Shown here: positions 21,141 through 32,014 of the stretch, one piece after another
Numbering within the stretch: position 1 is the first letter of the stretch
Layout of the letters: every line of letters starts with the position of its first letter
DNA from: Hortaea werneckii
Taxonomy: Eukaryota > Ascomycota > Dothideomycetes > Mycosphaerellales > Teratosphaeriaceae
Direction: 5' to 3'
DNA length: 64,000 nucleotides
Assembly: GCA_037044905.1 (NCBI GenBank)
Contig: JBAOKB010000181.1
Coordinates: 62,001 to 126,000 of the forward strand
Made by a program: the position numbers and the translations under genes
The notes under the pieces: generated by a model
What the model was told of the DNA's origin: nothing
Databases searched by the model: none
The model's input: only the letters and a program-made list of their open reading frames with translations

Positions 21141-21472
21141 GGCGACGGGGATGTCCGTTCCAACGGACGGTAGGACAATGGACACGCGATGGTGGGAAAG
21201 CAAGGAGAGGGAGTAGGCTGTTGTGCTACCTACCTCATAGTGAAGTTGGACTTGAAATGTGTAGTGACTAGCAATAATCAAGCTTCGCGGTTGCGCGTGC
21301 GAGTGACGTCCATTGACCGCTGCCCGAAAGCACCCGAACCAATCAGAGCGAGTGTGTCGTTAAAGCCGGTTGCGTCCGCGACTCAGACGCTGGCTCCATA
21401 CCTCCTAATAAATGTACTGGCAGCAAGCCAGTCAAGAACAATGTTTAAACGAGCCTTTCACTTCCTTCTCAA
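21141..21472. promoter_or_regulatory. Upstream region of the Pyr4-like gene
   Basis: 332 bp between the SDR stop and the Pyr4-like start, serving as 3' end of one and promoter of the other. It contains a CCAAT box (CCAATCAGAGCG, about 21338-21349). No TATA box was found near the start. Confidence 0.4.
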
Positions 21473-22338
21473 TTAACTCTGAGCCATGGAAAGTGCACCA
21501 CCGTTGGCAGGCACAGAATTCCCCGTCATCCCTTGAATTAGTCAGCAATTGGCACGATGTGATGGTGAGCCTTGATCTTCCTGCAAAACTTACAGCCAGC
21601 CTGGGGACTTGCCACAAAGCCTACAATCTCGGCGACATCCTCCACAGTCCCTATGCGATTCAGAGGCGAGAGCGCTTCGACCTTCTGTTCAAATCCAGGT
21701 ATAGCCTTGAACGCATTCTCCAACGTGTCGGTTCTCGTTGCACCAACGCTAATCGAGTTTACCGTAATGTTCTTGGGTGCATACATGACCGCCAGGTTAC
21801 GTGCGACGGCATCCAACGCCGCCTTGGCCGCTGCGTACGGGATGATCGGGTCACCCTGGGGGAGTTTGGAGGCGCCGGAAGATATCATGATGATACGGCC
21901 GCCATTGGGCATGACTTTGAAGGCGTTACGAGCTAATTCCAAGGGCGCCCAGGCTTCGGAGGTGATCATCCCATTCCATTGCTCGAATGGTAGCTCGGAG
22001 ATTGGGGGATAGTTTTCGATGTCCAGGAGTGCGGCATTGCTGACCATGATGTCGATGTGATCGACACCTAGACCTTTGAGTGACTCGTCGACGACCATTT
22101 TCCCGAAGTTGAGGTCGCGCACGTCGCCTTGAATGATGCAAGTCTTGATGGTGTTGTTGATTTCATGGATAGCGCGAACGGTCTTCTCTGCAGCTGTCTT
22201 GTTGGCAGCATAGGTGATAGAGATGTGCGTGCATCCGCCTCGGGCTAGGACCAACGCAATGCCTGCACCGATACCGCGAGATGCACCAGTAACGATGGCT
22301 GTCTTGCCTTTCAACGGAGCGGGAACAGTGTCTGCCAT
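21473..22338 (-). CDS. Short-chain dehydrogenase/reductase (classical SDR)
   Basis: NAD(P)-dependent oxidoreductase of the classical SDR family, in the same broad group as fungal ketoreductases such as tetrahydroxynaphthalene or versicolorin reductases. Exons 22338-21594 and 21531-21473, with a 62-nt intron (GTAAGT to AAG) that restores the usual PQAGWMTGNSVPANGGA ending, giving 267 residues. Read without splicing the frame would end in a Lys/His-rich tail that does not fit the family. Motifs: nucleotide-binding TGASRGIG at 17-24, structural SNAA, catalytic Ser in MISSGAS, and Y168/K172 (YAAAK). The Arg in GASRGIG suggests NADPH preference (inference). It lies head to tail with the Pyr4-like gene, so they could work together; substrate unknown. 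Confidence 0.93.
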
Positions 22339-23515
22339 GCTGTTTTTGAGGGCCGGCTGTTAGTCGGAACGAAGTTTATCACTTGTAGTGGTATAATGGT
22401 AATTGACAGAGAAGATGTTGATCAGAGCAGGAAACGAAGGGCAGAACAGAGGCGCTTTATACCTTGCGATGGCAGCCTACAATCCTTCAAGAAGTGGGTG
22501 CTGGAATTGCATAATCAAGCCAACACCAAACCCTAACATGCTCAGCTGGAAGCAGCTCATGTCAGGTCAAGGCATCAGATCTAGCCATTGCGCCTATTTT
22601 GTTGCCTACGACCGGTATATCCGGATCTAACAAGAGGGTTTGAACGGAGACGGAGCGTTGGTTTGCTGACAATTGAAGCTTGCTGACAAACTTAAAGGAA
22701 GCTTGGGTTGCAAGTTCAGTGTTTCCAAGGGACCGGTGTCACGCTCTCGCTGTATGGGAGCGAAAACGAACCCTCCACGGGTAAGCGTGATCTCAAACCT
22801 AGTAGCTCGTGAAAGGTTGGACATGCTGCATGTCAGTCGCCCGAAATGTGTCGTGCAACATGGGGATGGATGATCTGTCCGTCTCGCTCCGGTTTGCAGC
22901 TGTCAGACGGCCAATACAGAGCAGGCCGGACGTTGAAGCGATGTCTAGCCTCATAATCCCTCTCGACTCTCTCCTAGACAGCTGGCGATGAATATCGTAA
23001 CAAAGGGGTTTACAGAACCTAGGTAGGAGTTCGAGCGCGCTTGGTAGAGAGTTGACGTGTGCCAAACAATGTGGCCATAAAGGCCCAATGGCAAAAGACA
23101 TGGGACGCTCAATGACAGCAAGCGTACGCGAACTGCCCCCGCAATTGACTTCCCGCCCGCCTTTTGGCGGAGAGTCGCGATTCTTCTTACGACCACACCG
23201 CATACAACCCCAACATCTTGACATTCACTTTGTTTTCAAGCTCGCTACGAACCACCGAAGCGGCATTCACTTCGCATGTGCTGTGTTTGAAACAGTACCC
23301 CGCGGCCATTGCCGGACCTTGTCCTAGGCTTTCCTTGTCTCCACTGCACCCGTTGGCCTTCTTATCGAGGCACGCGGATTACCGCCTTCAGACCTTGCCC
23401 ATTTTGTGTCCTGTCACAATGGGTCTTCTGGCTATGTTTGCGTAGCTGGCTACCGAGTGCCTTCTGGCACACCCGAAGCTGGATCGAAGAGGATCTTTGA
23501 GAATTCATAAGCATC
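22339..23515. other. Intergenic, divergent SDR-rim15
   Basis: 1.18 kb serving two divergent promoters. It contains one AACCTAGGTA (23016-23025) related to the palindrome repeated elsewhere in the window. A 141-codon minus frame (22799-23224) has no bias or resemblance. The 300 bp before rim15 are C/T-rich, as in a long leader. Confidence 0.5.
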
Positions 23516-26500
23516 ATGGCCGAGGACGCGCCACCGCAAGGCATGCTCGCCCCGCCAGCAGTGGCCGCTCTCAAAGGCGAGGCGACCAAGAATCCGCAGG
23601 GCCGAACTCAGATGGAGCGAACAATCAGCATGGATATTCGAGAAGAACGAGAGGATCTGAAACGAGCTGCTGAGCAGTCCATGAACGCTATACTGGAGCT
23701 TGATCTGGAGTGTAAAGTGAGATGGGTGAGCCCGTCGTGGCGAGAAATGACTGGCACCGCTGCCGGAGACATACTCGGCAAGCCCATCACTGAACTTGTG
23801 GCTGACAAACCGGGCGTTTTTGCTGAGTGCGTGGAAGCAATGCGCAAGGATGACTCCAAGAGCCGAATTATTAGATTCTCGGTCAAGATCCCTGCTGCTT
23901 TCATTGAAGAGAAGAATGCTGTTCACAAAGAGAAGAAGATGGAGGAGTCCAGGATAGAAGCCGAGACGGCGGTAAAGGATGATGCGGTTGGCGATGACAG
24001 ACGAGACAGCAAAGACGAGCACTCGGAAGACAACACTGTTCATCTTGAAGCCCAAGGCATCATGGTCTATGATCGCTCGACTGGCGAAGAGAGTCATACG
24101 ATGTGGATGGTCAAGCCTTCTATCTCTCGCGAAATCACCATCGATCTGCCAGACGTGCTTGTGGAGTCACTAGGCATTGGCGCCGAGATGCTTGCACACT
24201 ATTTGACGTTGCTGGCGGATGTTGGCGTACAAGACCCCGAAAATCACCCTCCCCCATTGCCAGTGCTGTGTCGCATCTGCGAGCGGCAAATTACGCCTTG
24301 GTGGTTCGAGAAGCACACTGAACTCTGCTCTCAAGAACATCGTGCAGAAATGGAAGTTCAACTGTCACAAGAATCGCTGAACGAGCAGCGCTCTGCGATT
24401 GTAAAGGTTCTCGATGGTCTAGAAGCTCAATCACGACTCGCACGGTCGCCAGCATCGGATTCCGGCTCGCCTGCTCCTGTTGCCAAAGCGGAGTACAAGG
24501 GCCAGCCTATTGGCAATTCCTCCTCGCCGGCTTCCAATCCGTCCTCTGGACATGTCTCCCCAGCGCATCCTCGAGCGCGTTCCCGAGAATCTTCATCAAG
24601 CGGCAGTGGCCTTAGTCACCATCGTGCACGTTCATTTGCCGTACGGCGTCCACTCTCGCGCATCATCGAGCTGGTACTCGATCTATGCGATACTGCAATG
24701 GAGATTAGCACGCCTTCAATAAAAGATAACAAGGCTTACGCTCCCAATGAGCTCCGGACACAATCGCCTCAGTCAGAAGGCCGCATCCAGCAGGTTCTAC
24801 AGTGGTCTTCGCCCAGCCAGAGCGGTCTCGAGAACGAACCTGGTGTTGCTCTCTTATGTGATGAGACTTTCCATCTTGCTAAGTCAAAAGTTGATGCAGT
24901 CTTCCGGCACCGCCGGATCTTGGAGTATTCGGAGCGAATTCGGGTTGAGTATGACATTCTAGTACAGGAGTGTATAGAAGCAGCCCTACAAAAGGCTGCT
25001 CGCATCGCTGCTGGCGAAATTTCAGACTCGAGCGAGGACTCATCATCAAAGTACGAAACTCCAGAGCAGGAGTACTCATCAGCCACAGAAGGAGGCGTAA
25101 GAGAGCCGCCCGACGCCGTGCAATCTGACGAGCCGTTCTCAGCAATACCAAAACGCTTCAGTAATAATAGCAGCCCGTCGTCCATGGCTATGGCCCTTCG
25201 AACCATTTCAGATCGCTCTATTAGCCGGCAGCGAACATCCTCTACGGCGTCGTCACGCGCGAGCAGCCCCCGTGGCGGTGCGACAACACCTAAGTCGTAT
25301 GCAGGATCATCTGTGGAGCCATATGGATTTCAGAAACGTGGATCATTAGCTATAGAAAGCGACACTGGCGCTGAGAGCGATACTAGCATGCGATCGTCAG
25401 TTCAGTCGGGCAGTCACCGCCGAGCAGCTTCACCCAGCGCAGAGAGCTCCTTAAGCCGTGTCGCAAGCCATCGTTCGCGGGAAAGAAAGCGGCAGAGTCT
25501 GGTCCTTCCCAGCCTTGCCGGTACCGTTCGACAAACTTCCCCTGGACGCATGTCCAACGCACCTTCATCGCCTCTCCGCATGGCTAAGCCTAGGATACCA
25601 AGCGGTGCCGAGAGTGTGCCGTCTCCCATTACATCACCATCGCTCTCAACAGGCGAGTTCACTTCGCCTATCATCCGGGCTCAGCATCAGCATCATCGTC
25701 GACAGTCTTCAAATGCACTTGCTGAGGCACTTGGGCGCCCGGCCTCTCCACGCATGAGCGCAGTAGTCAGCCAGCCGCAGCCGCGAGCGGTTCAACCCTC
25801 AATCAAGGACTTCGAGATCATCAAACCCATTAGCAAGGGCGCTTTCGGCAGTGTCTACCTGTCAAAGAAGAAGTCTACTGGTGACTATTATGCCATTAAA
25901 GTGTTGAAGAAAGCAGACATGGTAGCGAAAAACCAAGTCACTAACGTTAAGGCCGAGCGTGCTATAATGATGTGGCAAGGCGAGAGCGATTTTGTGGCCA
26001 AGCTTTACTGGACGTTCTCGAGTAAGGACTACTTGTACCTGGTCATGGAATATTTGAATGGTGGGGATTGCGCATCACTGATCAAAGTTCTCGGTGCTCT
26101 TCCTGAAGATTGGACAAAGAAGTACATTGGAGAGGTTGTGCTTTGCGTGCAACACTTGCATAGTCGTCAAATTGTGCACCGAGATCTGAAGCCTGATAAC
26201 TTCTTGATTGATGCCAAAGGTCATTTGAAATTGACCGATTTTGGTCTGTCAAGAATGGGTCTCATCGGCCGTCAGAAACGCGCTATGAATGCGAAGCCTG
26301 GTGATGCGCCGCCCGACTTACTGAAGAGTGGGCCATTCCGCAGAGCACCCTCCGTTGCCTCATCGCGCTCTACATCGTTTGATTTTCAGGGTGGCAGCCA
26401 GTCGCCAGCCCAGACTCCTGCTATGACGCCGGCTTTTGCCCCGGAGCTGAGCCAGCCGTCCTACTTCAGCTTGACCAGAGAGAGTTCAAGAGAACCACCA

Positions 26501-29449
26501 AGACGAGCTTCGGGTCACCGCAGCAACAGCAATGACAGCGATGCGCTCGATGCCATGTTTCGTAGATTCTCGGTTGCCGAGGGGCGGACTCCGATCGAAG
26601 AGGAGACGGCAAGCGAGGGAGGCGAAGAGTCGCCCGACCCGTACGCTCTGCATCCTGTCCCAAGCAACGCAAGTCAGCAAGGTCGAAACGAAACTCCGCC
26701 GCAGCCTGCAGTGATGCCACCTCCAATGATGGCACTGTTCGATCCAGAGGACAGCAACAGACGCTTTGTTGGTACGCCGGATTATCTGGCGCCTGAAACC
26801 ATTCAAGGGGCTGGCCAAGACGAGATGAGCGATTGGTGGTCACTAGGCTGCATTCTGTTTGAGTGCTTATACGGGTACCCGCCCTTCAACGACGACACAC
26901 CGGAAGGAGTCTTCCAAAACATTCTACAGCGCAAAGTCCATTGGCCAGATCCTGAAGACGATGACGTCTCCGAAGAAGCCAAGGATCTAATGAACAGGCT
27001 TATGTGTTTGGATCCGGCAGAGCGCCTGGGATCCAACAAAGACGACAAGTTCCCCAATGGTGGTGAAGAGATTAAGGCACACCCATGGTTTGCTGAAGTC
27101 AGCTGGGACACACTTCGGGACGATGAGGCATCGTTCATACCGCAGAACGAAAACCCGGAAGATACAGAGTATTTCGATGCCAGAGGCGCTACGATGCAAA
27201 GTTTTGCAGCGGAGTTTCAAGACGAGCAGTCATCGCCTTCGCATACACCCAACGCAGATTACCCTGATCGACCCCATGATGCCTTGTCTCGCATCCGAAA
27301 CCAAGTGAATGCTGTCAGGCGCAATCTAATGCCATTGCACATACCTCCGCACGTGCGCGATGGCAGATCCCGACGACTGAGCGAGCCTGTGGTGGCAGAC
27401 GATTTCGGGAGCTTTCAGTTCAAGAACCTGCCTGTTTTGGAAAAGGCGAACAAGGACGTTATCCAAAAGCTGCGTGCTGATGCTATCCAGGCACAAGCAA
27501 AGGCAGCATCTGGACAGGGCACAAATTCACCGGCGGCTGGATCGCCACCGCCGGCGCCATCCCTAGAATCCAGCCCCGTTCTGCCAATGCCGTTGAAGCG
27601 CACTCTTTCTGCAAACAGGGGTCACAATCGTCCACAATCTCCATCACTGCTGAGTCAGCAAAGCTCCTCTCCAAGTCGAGGCTCACAGCCGTCTTCGCCG
27701 CTTCTTGTGTCTTTTAGCACAGGGCAGCATCATGAACGACGGAAGACGTCAAGTGGTTCATCAAGCTTATCGCAGCAACCCAGCAATAATTCTCTGCAAC
27801 CTGGAAGCTTCTTCGACCAAGCTCCCCGTCTCCCTGCAAGTCTCAAAGCTGCATCGAGCACGCCGTCCCCAGTCAAGGGTACCAAGTCCGGCTCGATGAG
27901 CTTGCCGCTCCCGAACGACGGGCCCGTCCAGCGCCCCCGGCAAGGTAGCGTATCGTCACCAAGGCAGAGGTCACACACGGTCGGGTCTCAAGAAGGCGAC
28001 CAAGTGCCTGACATCATGCCAGTGCACTACAAGCGGAGGAGTGCAATGCTCGACATCTCCCCATCTTCATCTGACAACGAGGAAACTAGGCAAAAGGCGC
28101 TTCTGCGGGTCCAACGCCGTCGCCAGAGCTCCCGTAGATTGTCTCATATCAGTCTTGCCGATGGTCCTAGCTTTCGCACGCTCGATGTGCTTGTGTGCGA
28201 GGACCATCCTGTCTCTCGCTTGGTCATGGAGCGTCTACTGGAAAAGCTCAGATGCCGCACCATTTCCGTCACTAACGGCTCAGAAGCTATGCGTTATGCT
28301 ATGAGCGAGGTGAAGTTCGACATTATCATGATGGAGTACAAGCTGCCGCAAGTCAACGGTGCAGATGTTGCTCGCATGATCAGGGACACCAAGAATGCCA
28401 ACTCTCATACGCCAATTGTTGCCGTGACCGGGTATCTCAAGGAGCTGCAAGCGCCGCATCACTTCGACGCACTTGTAGAGAAACCGCCAACCAAAGAGAA
28501 GCTCGAGGACGTGATGGGCCGCCTTTGCCAATGGAGATCAGCGTCTGAAGGCTGGAAACCAACCCCTCCCCAGCCGATACCACAATCCAATCTTCGCCAG
28601 GAATCGTTCCCAACTGAGGAGAGTCCGACCACTACGACCTCTTCTGGATTTGGTCCGTTTAGCAACGCACTCGCCAGCAGCGTCGGTAGCTCGAGACGCG
28701 AAAACTCTATGAGTTCGTACGGAGAAATGGACGGCCAGCAAGATGGCATACCAATGATCGTCAGTAGGCAAGCAACAGGAGACTGGGATCAGTCGGATCT
28801 CGAACGCAATTTTGGTGGGCTCGGGATCTCAAACACGCTCTCGACAAGCCCAGAGCCCGATATCAATAAGACCCTGCCCAACATTCCACCTTTCCTCCCA
28901 CACGAATCTTCTGCCCCAGCTAGCCTTGCTTCTGGACCCGGGCCAGCTCCACGAAAGAAACCTTCAAGTGAGGCTATAGAGGCCAAGAAGAAGTCTTTGG
29001 AGAAGGTCCGCCAAGAGTCAGCTGCCGAATCCGGAGATGACGAAGATGAAGAACTTGGAAATGTCCAGCTCTCTCGTCAAAGATCTCCAAAGCGACCAGC
29101 AAAGCGTCAGTCCAAGCTCGGAACGGAGATGATGCGCACCAACAGCCAAGGCAGCGTCATCTCTTTCGAAGATGCTATGGCCGTTCAAAAGGATCACAAA
29201 GCTGCTGGAGAGGAGGCGGGATCCCATCCCATTGTCGAGGACCCTGCCGCTGAGGTTGAGGCAGCCGGGAAATTAACGCCGCCTGTCGTCTTTCTACCAG
29301 AAGCCAGTCAGCACGACGAGAGCATTGCTCCAGATGACGATATCTCGCCAACAGAGGACCCTGAGGCAACCCCTAAGCCGCAACATATGCTGGACTCAGA
29401 TCCTGATCCAACTCCCAAGGCCTCGACTTCGCCTTCACATCGAGACTGA
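23516..29449 (+). CDS. rim15: Rim15-type serine/threonine kinase with PAS and pseudo-receiver domains
   Basis: Greatwall-related nutrient-signalling kinase controlling quiescence, stress response and sporulation downstream of PKA and TOR. Single exon, 1977 residues. Domains: PAS at about 60-155 (NAILELDLECKVRWVSPSW); a C2HC-type finger at about 252-275 (CRICERQITPWWFEKHTELC); long Ser-rich linkers; kinase from about 765 with GxG loop ISKGAFGSVY, HRDLKPDN near 888 and TDFGLSR near 907. An insert of about 175 residues separates DFG from the GTPDYLAPE at about 1085, the usual Rim15/Cek1 arrangement. The kinase ends near 1240. A receiver-like domain spans about 1558-1680 (VLVCEDHPVSRLVMERLL ... 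VEKPP). The residue at the phosphorylation position is Glu1607 (MMEYKLP), not Asp, so His-Asp phosphotransfer is unlikely. The C-terminal 300 residues are acidic and disordered. Confidence 0.96.
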   Translation: MAEDAPPQGMLAPPAVAALKGEATKNPQGRTQMERTISMDIREEREDLKRAAEQSMNAILELDLECKVRWVSPSWREMTGTAAGDILGKPITELVADKPGVFAECVEAMRKDDSKSRIIRFSVKIPAAFIEEKNAVHKEKKMEESRIEAETAVKDDAVGDDRRDSKDEHSEDNTVHLEAQGIMVYDRSTGEESHTMWMVKPSISREITIDLPDVLVESLGIGAEMLAHYLTLLADVGVQDPENHPPPLPVLCRICERQITPWWFEKHTELCSQEHRAEMEVQLSQESLNEQRSAIVKVLDGLEAQSRLARSPASDSGSPAPVAKAEYKGQPIGNSSSPASNPSSGHVSPAHPRARSRESSSSGSGLSHHRARSFAVRRPLSRIIELVLDLCDTAMEISTPSIKDNKAYAPNELRTQSPQSEGRIQQVLQWSSPSQSGLENEPGVALLCDETFHLAKSKVDAVFRHRRILEYSERIRVEYDILVQECIEAALQKAARIAAGEISDSSEDSSSKYETPEQEYSSATEGGVREPPDAVQSDEPFSAIPKRFSNNSSPSSMAMALRTISDRSISRQRTSSTASSRASSPRGGATTPKSYAGSSVEPYGFQKRGSLAIESDTGAESDTSMRSSVQSGSHRRAASPSAESSLSRVASHRSRERKRQSLVLPSLAGTVRQTSPGRMSNAPSSPLRMAKPRIPSGAESVPSPITSPSLSTGEFTSPIIRAQHQHHRRQSSNALAEALGRPASPRMSAVVSQPQPRAVQPSIKDFEIIKPISKGAFGSVYLSKKKSTGDYYAIKVLKKADMVAKNQVTNVKAERAIMMWQGESDFVAKLYWTFSSKDYLYLVMEYLNGGDCASLIKVLGALPEDWTKKYIGEVVLCVQHLHSRQIVHRDLKPDNFLIDAKGHLKLTDFGLSRMGLIGRQKRAMNAKPGDAPPDLLKSGPFRRAPSVASSRSTSFDFQGGSQSPAQTPAMTPAFAPELSQPSYFSLTRESSREPPRRASGHRSNSNDSDALDAMFRRFSVAEGRTPIEEETASEGGEESPDPYALHPVPSNASQQGRNETPPQPAVMPPPMMALFDPEDSNRRFVGTPDYLAPETIQGAGQDEMSDWWSLGCILFECLYGYPPFNDDTPEGVFQNILQRKVHWPDPEDDDVSEEAKDLMNRLMCLDPAERLGSNKDDKFPNGGEEIKAHPWFAEVSWDTLRDDEASFIPQNENPEDTEYFDARGATMQSFAAEFQDEQSSPSHTPNADYPDRPHDALSRIRNQVNAVRRNLMPLHIPPHVRDGRSRRLSEPVVADDFGSFQFKNLPVLEKANKDVIQKLRADAIQAQAKAASGQGTNSPAAGSPPPAPSLESSPVLPMPLKRTLSANRGHNRPQSPSLLSQQSSSPSRGSQPSSPLLVSFSTGQHHERRKTSSGSSSLSQQPSNNSLQPGSFFDQAPRLPASLKAASSTPSPVKGTKSGSMSLPLPNDGPVQRPRQGSVSSPRQRSHTVGSQEGDQVPDIMPVHYKRRSAMLDISPSSSDNEETRQKALLRVQRRRQSSRRLSHISLADGPSFRTLDVLVCEDHPVSRLVMERLLEKLRCRTISVTNGSEAMRYAMSEVKFDIIMMEYKLPQVNGADVARMIRDTKNANSHTPIVAVTGYLKELQAPHHFDALVEKPPTKEKLEDVMGRLCQWRSASEGWKPTPPQPIPQSNLRQESFPTEESPTTTTSSGFGPFSNALASSVGSSRRENSMSSYGEMDGQQDGIPMIVSRQATGDWDQSDLERNFGGLGISNTLSTSPEPDINKTLPNIPPFLPHESSAPASLASGPGPAPRKKPSSEAIEAKKKSLEKVRQESAAESGDDEDEELGNVQLSRQRSPKRPAKRQSKLGTEMMRTNSQGSVISFEDAMAVQKDHKAAGEEAGSHPIVEDPAAEVEAAGKLTPPVVFLPEASQHDESIAPDDDISPTEDPEATPKPQHMLDSDPDPTPKASTSPSHRD

Positions 29450-30376
29450 TTTCGACACATTTTGTTCTTTTCCCTTGCATCTTTATCTGGTGCTCACATT
29501 CTTTGTACTATGACAAGCCAAATTTCTTTGAGTTAAAGTTTTTCACGAATTACGGCGAGGGGACGTCTTACTACGAGCAAGGTGTTGGCGGTGTTGTGGG
29601 AATTTGCGTGCTGAAGGGTTTTCCTTTTCCTTTTCCTTTTTTTTTTTTTTGGAGCAGTGGAAGGCGGCCCGTCACACGCTGGCGGGTCTAATATCCAGGT
29701 CGAGAAAACAATCTTGAAATCATTTCCTTTAGTTTGTATGTGCAGAATGGAGAGCGCGATCGAATCTCGTCTTTTATACAGAATGTACTACTTCCCTTTT
29801 AGGATCTTTTAGCAGCAGACTTGGTCGATTCGATTTAAATTCTTTGTAAACAATAGTACGACGCTTTGGAAGAGAGCTGCTACGCGAAGGTACCTATTCC
29901 GATACGATCAATTCATGTGCTTTCTTTGAACGAGGATCTCAAACAGTCCAGAGCGTTGGAGAGCGGCAGCATTCTTGGTATCTTTGCAAGCCCTGTTCTC
30001 CGTCAAAGAACGTCGGAATAGATCATTTAATTGAGTCTTCCTGCCCGAACACTGCCCCTGGCTCTTTTAGCAGTATGCCTGAACAAGTCAGGTGCTTCAT
30101 CACTCTTTGGTTGAGATACCCAGAGCCAGCTGAGATCCTGAATTCTCGGCCCCTTGTTCTGAATCAGCCCGCTTTCGCGTATACTTGCGGCCGTAACAGC
30201 AGCTGGACAAGCAACCATTCGTTCTGAAGTGGTCTCGTGGTCAAATTGAAGGAACGCGCAGGATGAGAGGGTGTCTCTTTTACAAAAAGGCATGCACATT
30301 GCATAAGTCCAACTTGATTTCCATATGTCAGATATCGCTCAAGTGAATTGTATCTACGATAACCTCTCGTTAAAAT
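29450..30376. other. Intergenic, rim15-P450
   Basis: 927 bp. The first part is the rim15 3' region with a pyrimidine tract of repeated TTTTCC ending in a long T run (about 29618-29650). The remainder is the P450 promoter. No coding frame is supportable. Confidence 0.55.
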
Positions 30377-32014
30377 ATGGTCAATCTCCAAGTTGTGCTC
30401 GGACTCATTCTCTCAGCAATTCTGAAACATGTAGTGGAATCATGGATGACCCAAAATCGTCTCCAAGACCTCACGAACCGCAAGAACTGCCAGGAACCTC
30501 TCCACGTAGGCGGGAAGAGCTTCTGGCAGCGGTTCCAACGTCTCCGACGTATCATCAACATCAAGAGAACGGGAGAAGACATCATCGACGACATTCTCGC
30601 CGAGGACCTCCGTGATGCGAGTACCATTAGAGGCACCACACTGGATGGCACTAGACTCACCCTGACGACCGAGCCGAGGAATCTTCAGGCCATGCTGGCA
30701 ACGCAATTCAAGGACTTTGAGACGGGGCAAATGCGGCTCCTCCAAATGGGTCCGTTGCTCGGTAAGAGCATCTTCACCAGCGATGGGTCCTTTTGGGAGC
30801 ATTCGCGCGCGCTGTTCCGGCCCCAGTTCTCGCGGGAGAATATCAACGATCTCGAAGCTACTGAGGAAGCGGTTGCTGAGCTGATTGGAGCGATTGGTCC
30901 TGCCGGCGCGGGTGAGTGGTCGCGCGAGGTGGATTTGCAGCCGCTGTTCTTTAATTTAACGCTCGACACGGCGAGTGAGTTTCTCTTCGGCGAAAGCGTG
31001 AAGTCTCAGCAGCAAGCTATTAGGTCCGCACGAGGAGAGGATTTGGAATCAGTCGATCTTCACAGCACTGCTGGTCAAGGGTCTTCGAAGCAGTTCCGTG
31101 ACGATCTCGAGCTGATTGGCGATTATATCTTGTATCGTATACGTCTGGCCAAACTGGTTCGCTTAGGCGATGGATTGGAGTTCAGGAAAGCTCTGAGGAG
31201 AGTGAAGCGGTTTACTGAGTACGTGAGATTTCAACTCCTCTTGCCTTGAATGTGAGCTGACGCTTGGGATAGGTATTTTGTTCAGCGCGCTCTAGAAGGC
31301 TCCAAGCATGACGAAGACCAAAGCAACAAAGTCAATCTTCTCAGTCGTCTTGCGACACAGACGCAGGACCACGAAGTACTTCGAAACCAGACCTTAGCGA
31401 TACTGTTTGCCGGCCGCGACACCACAGCCAGCTTACTAGGCTGGTGCTTTGTGCGTCTCGCCTTGCATAAGGACATCTACGACAAGCTGCGCGATGTTAT
31501 TCTGAAAGACTTCGCACAGAGCGAGAGCATGACTTTCGCCCAGCTCAAGAGTTGTCGATATCTGCAGCACTTCCTGAATGAGGTCCTGAGGCTTCATCCG
31601 ACTGTACCGCTCAACCAGCGAACCGCCGCGTGCGATACCACGCTGCCAGTGGGCGGCGGGCCGGATGGGAAATCCCCCGTACCAGTGCTGCAAGGCGATC
31701 CTGTCGGGTTTTCAGTCTACCTCATGCATCGCCGCGAGGATCTCTGGGGACCCGATGCGTTAGAATTCAAGCCCGAAAGATGGGAGCGGAAGTACCCAAA
31801 CTGGCAATTTCTGCCTTTCTCTGGCGGTCCAAGGATATGCATAGGGCAGCAGTTTGCCTTGACGGAAGTAGGCTTTGTGATCGTCCGGCTACTGCAGCAC
31901 TTTGAGGTTTTGGAGCCTGTTGACCGGGCAGAGGTGTTGAAAATGAGGAAGGGACTTGGTTTGACAATGTGGCCTGCTGATGGCTTGAAGGTCAGATTTC
32001 GGGAGGCACACTGA
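30377..32014 (+). CDS. Cytochrome P450, CYP52-like (alkane/fatty-acid hydroxylase type)
   Basis: A microsomal monooxygenase resembling the CYP52 group that hydroxylates n-alkanes and fatty acids at the terminal carbon. Exons 30377-31218 and 31273-32014, with a 54-nt intron (GTACGT to TAG) restoring FTEYFVQRAL, giving 527 residues. An N-terminal membrane anchor (about residues 2-20) is followed by the usual fold: a TRGTTLDG-like start, W..HSRALFRPQF (C-helix), I-helix AGRDTTA at 327-333, ExxR E384/R387 and heme-binding FSGGPRICIGQ with Cys470. The CYP52-type spacing and DTTASLLGW favour fatty-acid hydroxylation, but the substrate is inferred. It stands alone with no biosynthetic neighbours. 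Confidence 0.92.

Noticed and set aside
13080..22338. A secondary-metabolite cluster spanning sedolisin to SDR
   Set aside because: The interval contains housekeeping genes coa3 and pta1 and no core biosynthetic enzyme.
22799..23224. 141-codon minus frame upstream of rim15
   Set aside because: Composition is typical of non-coding DNA and it lies in the divergent promoter of two solid genes.
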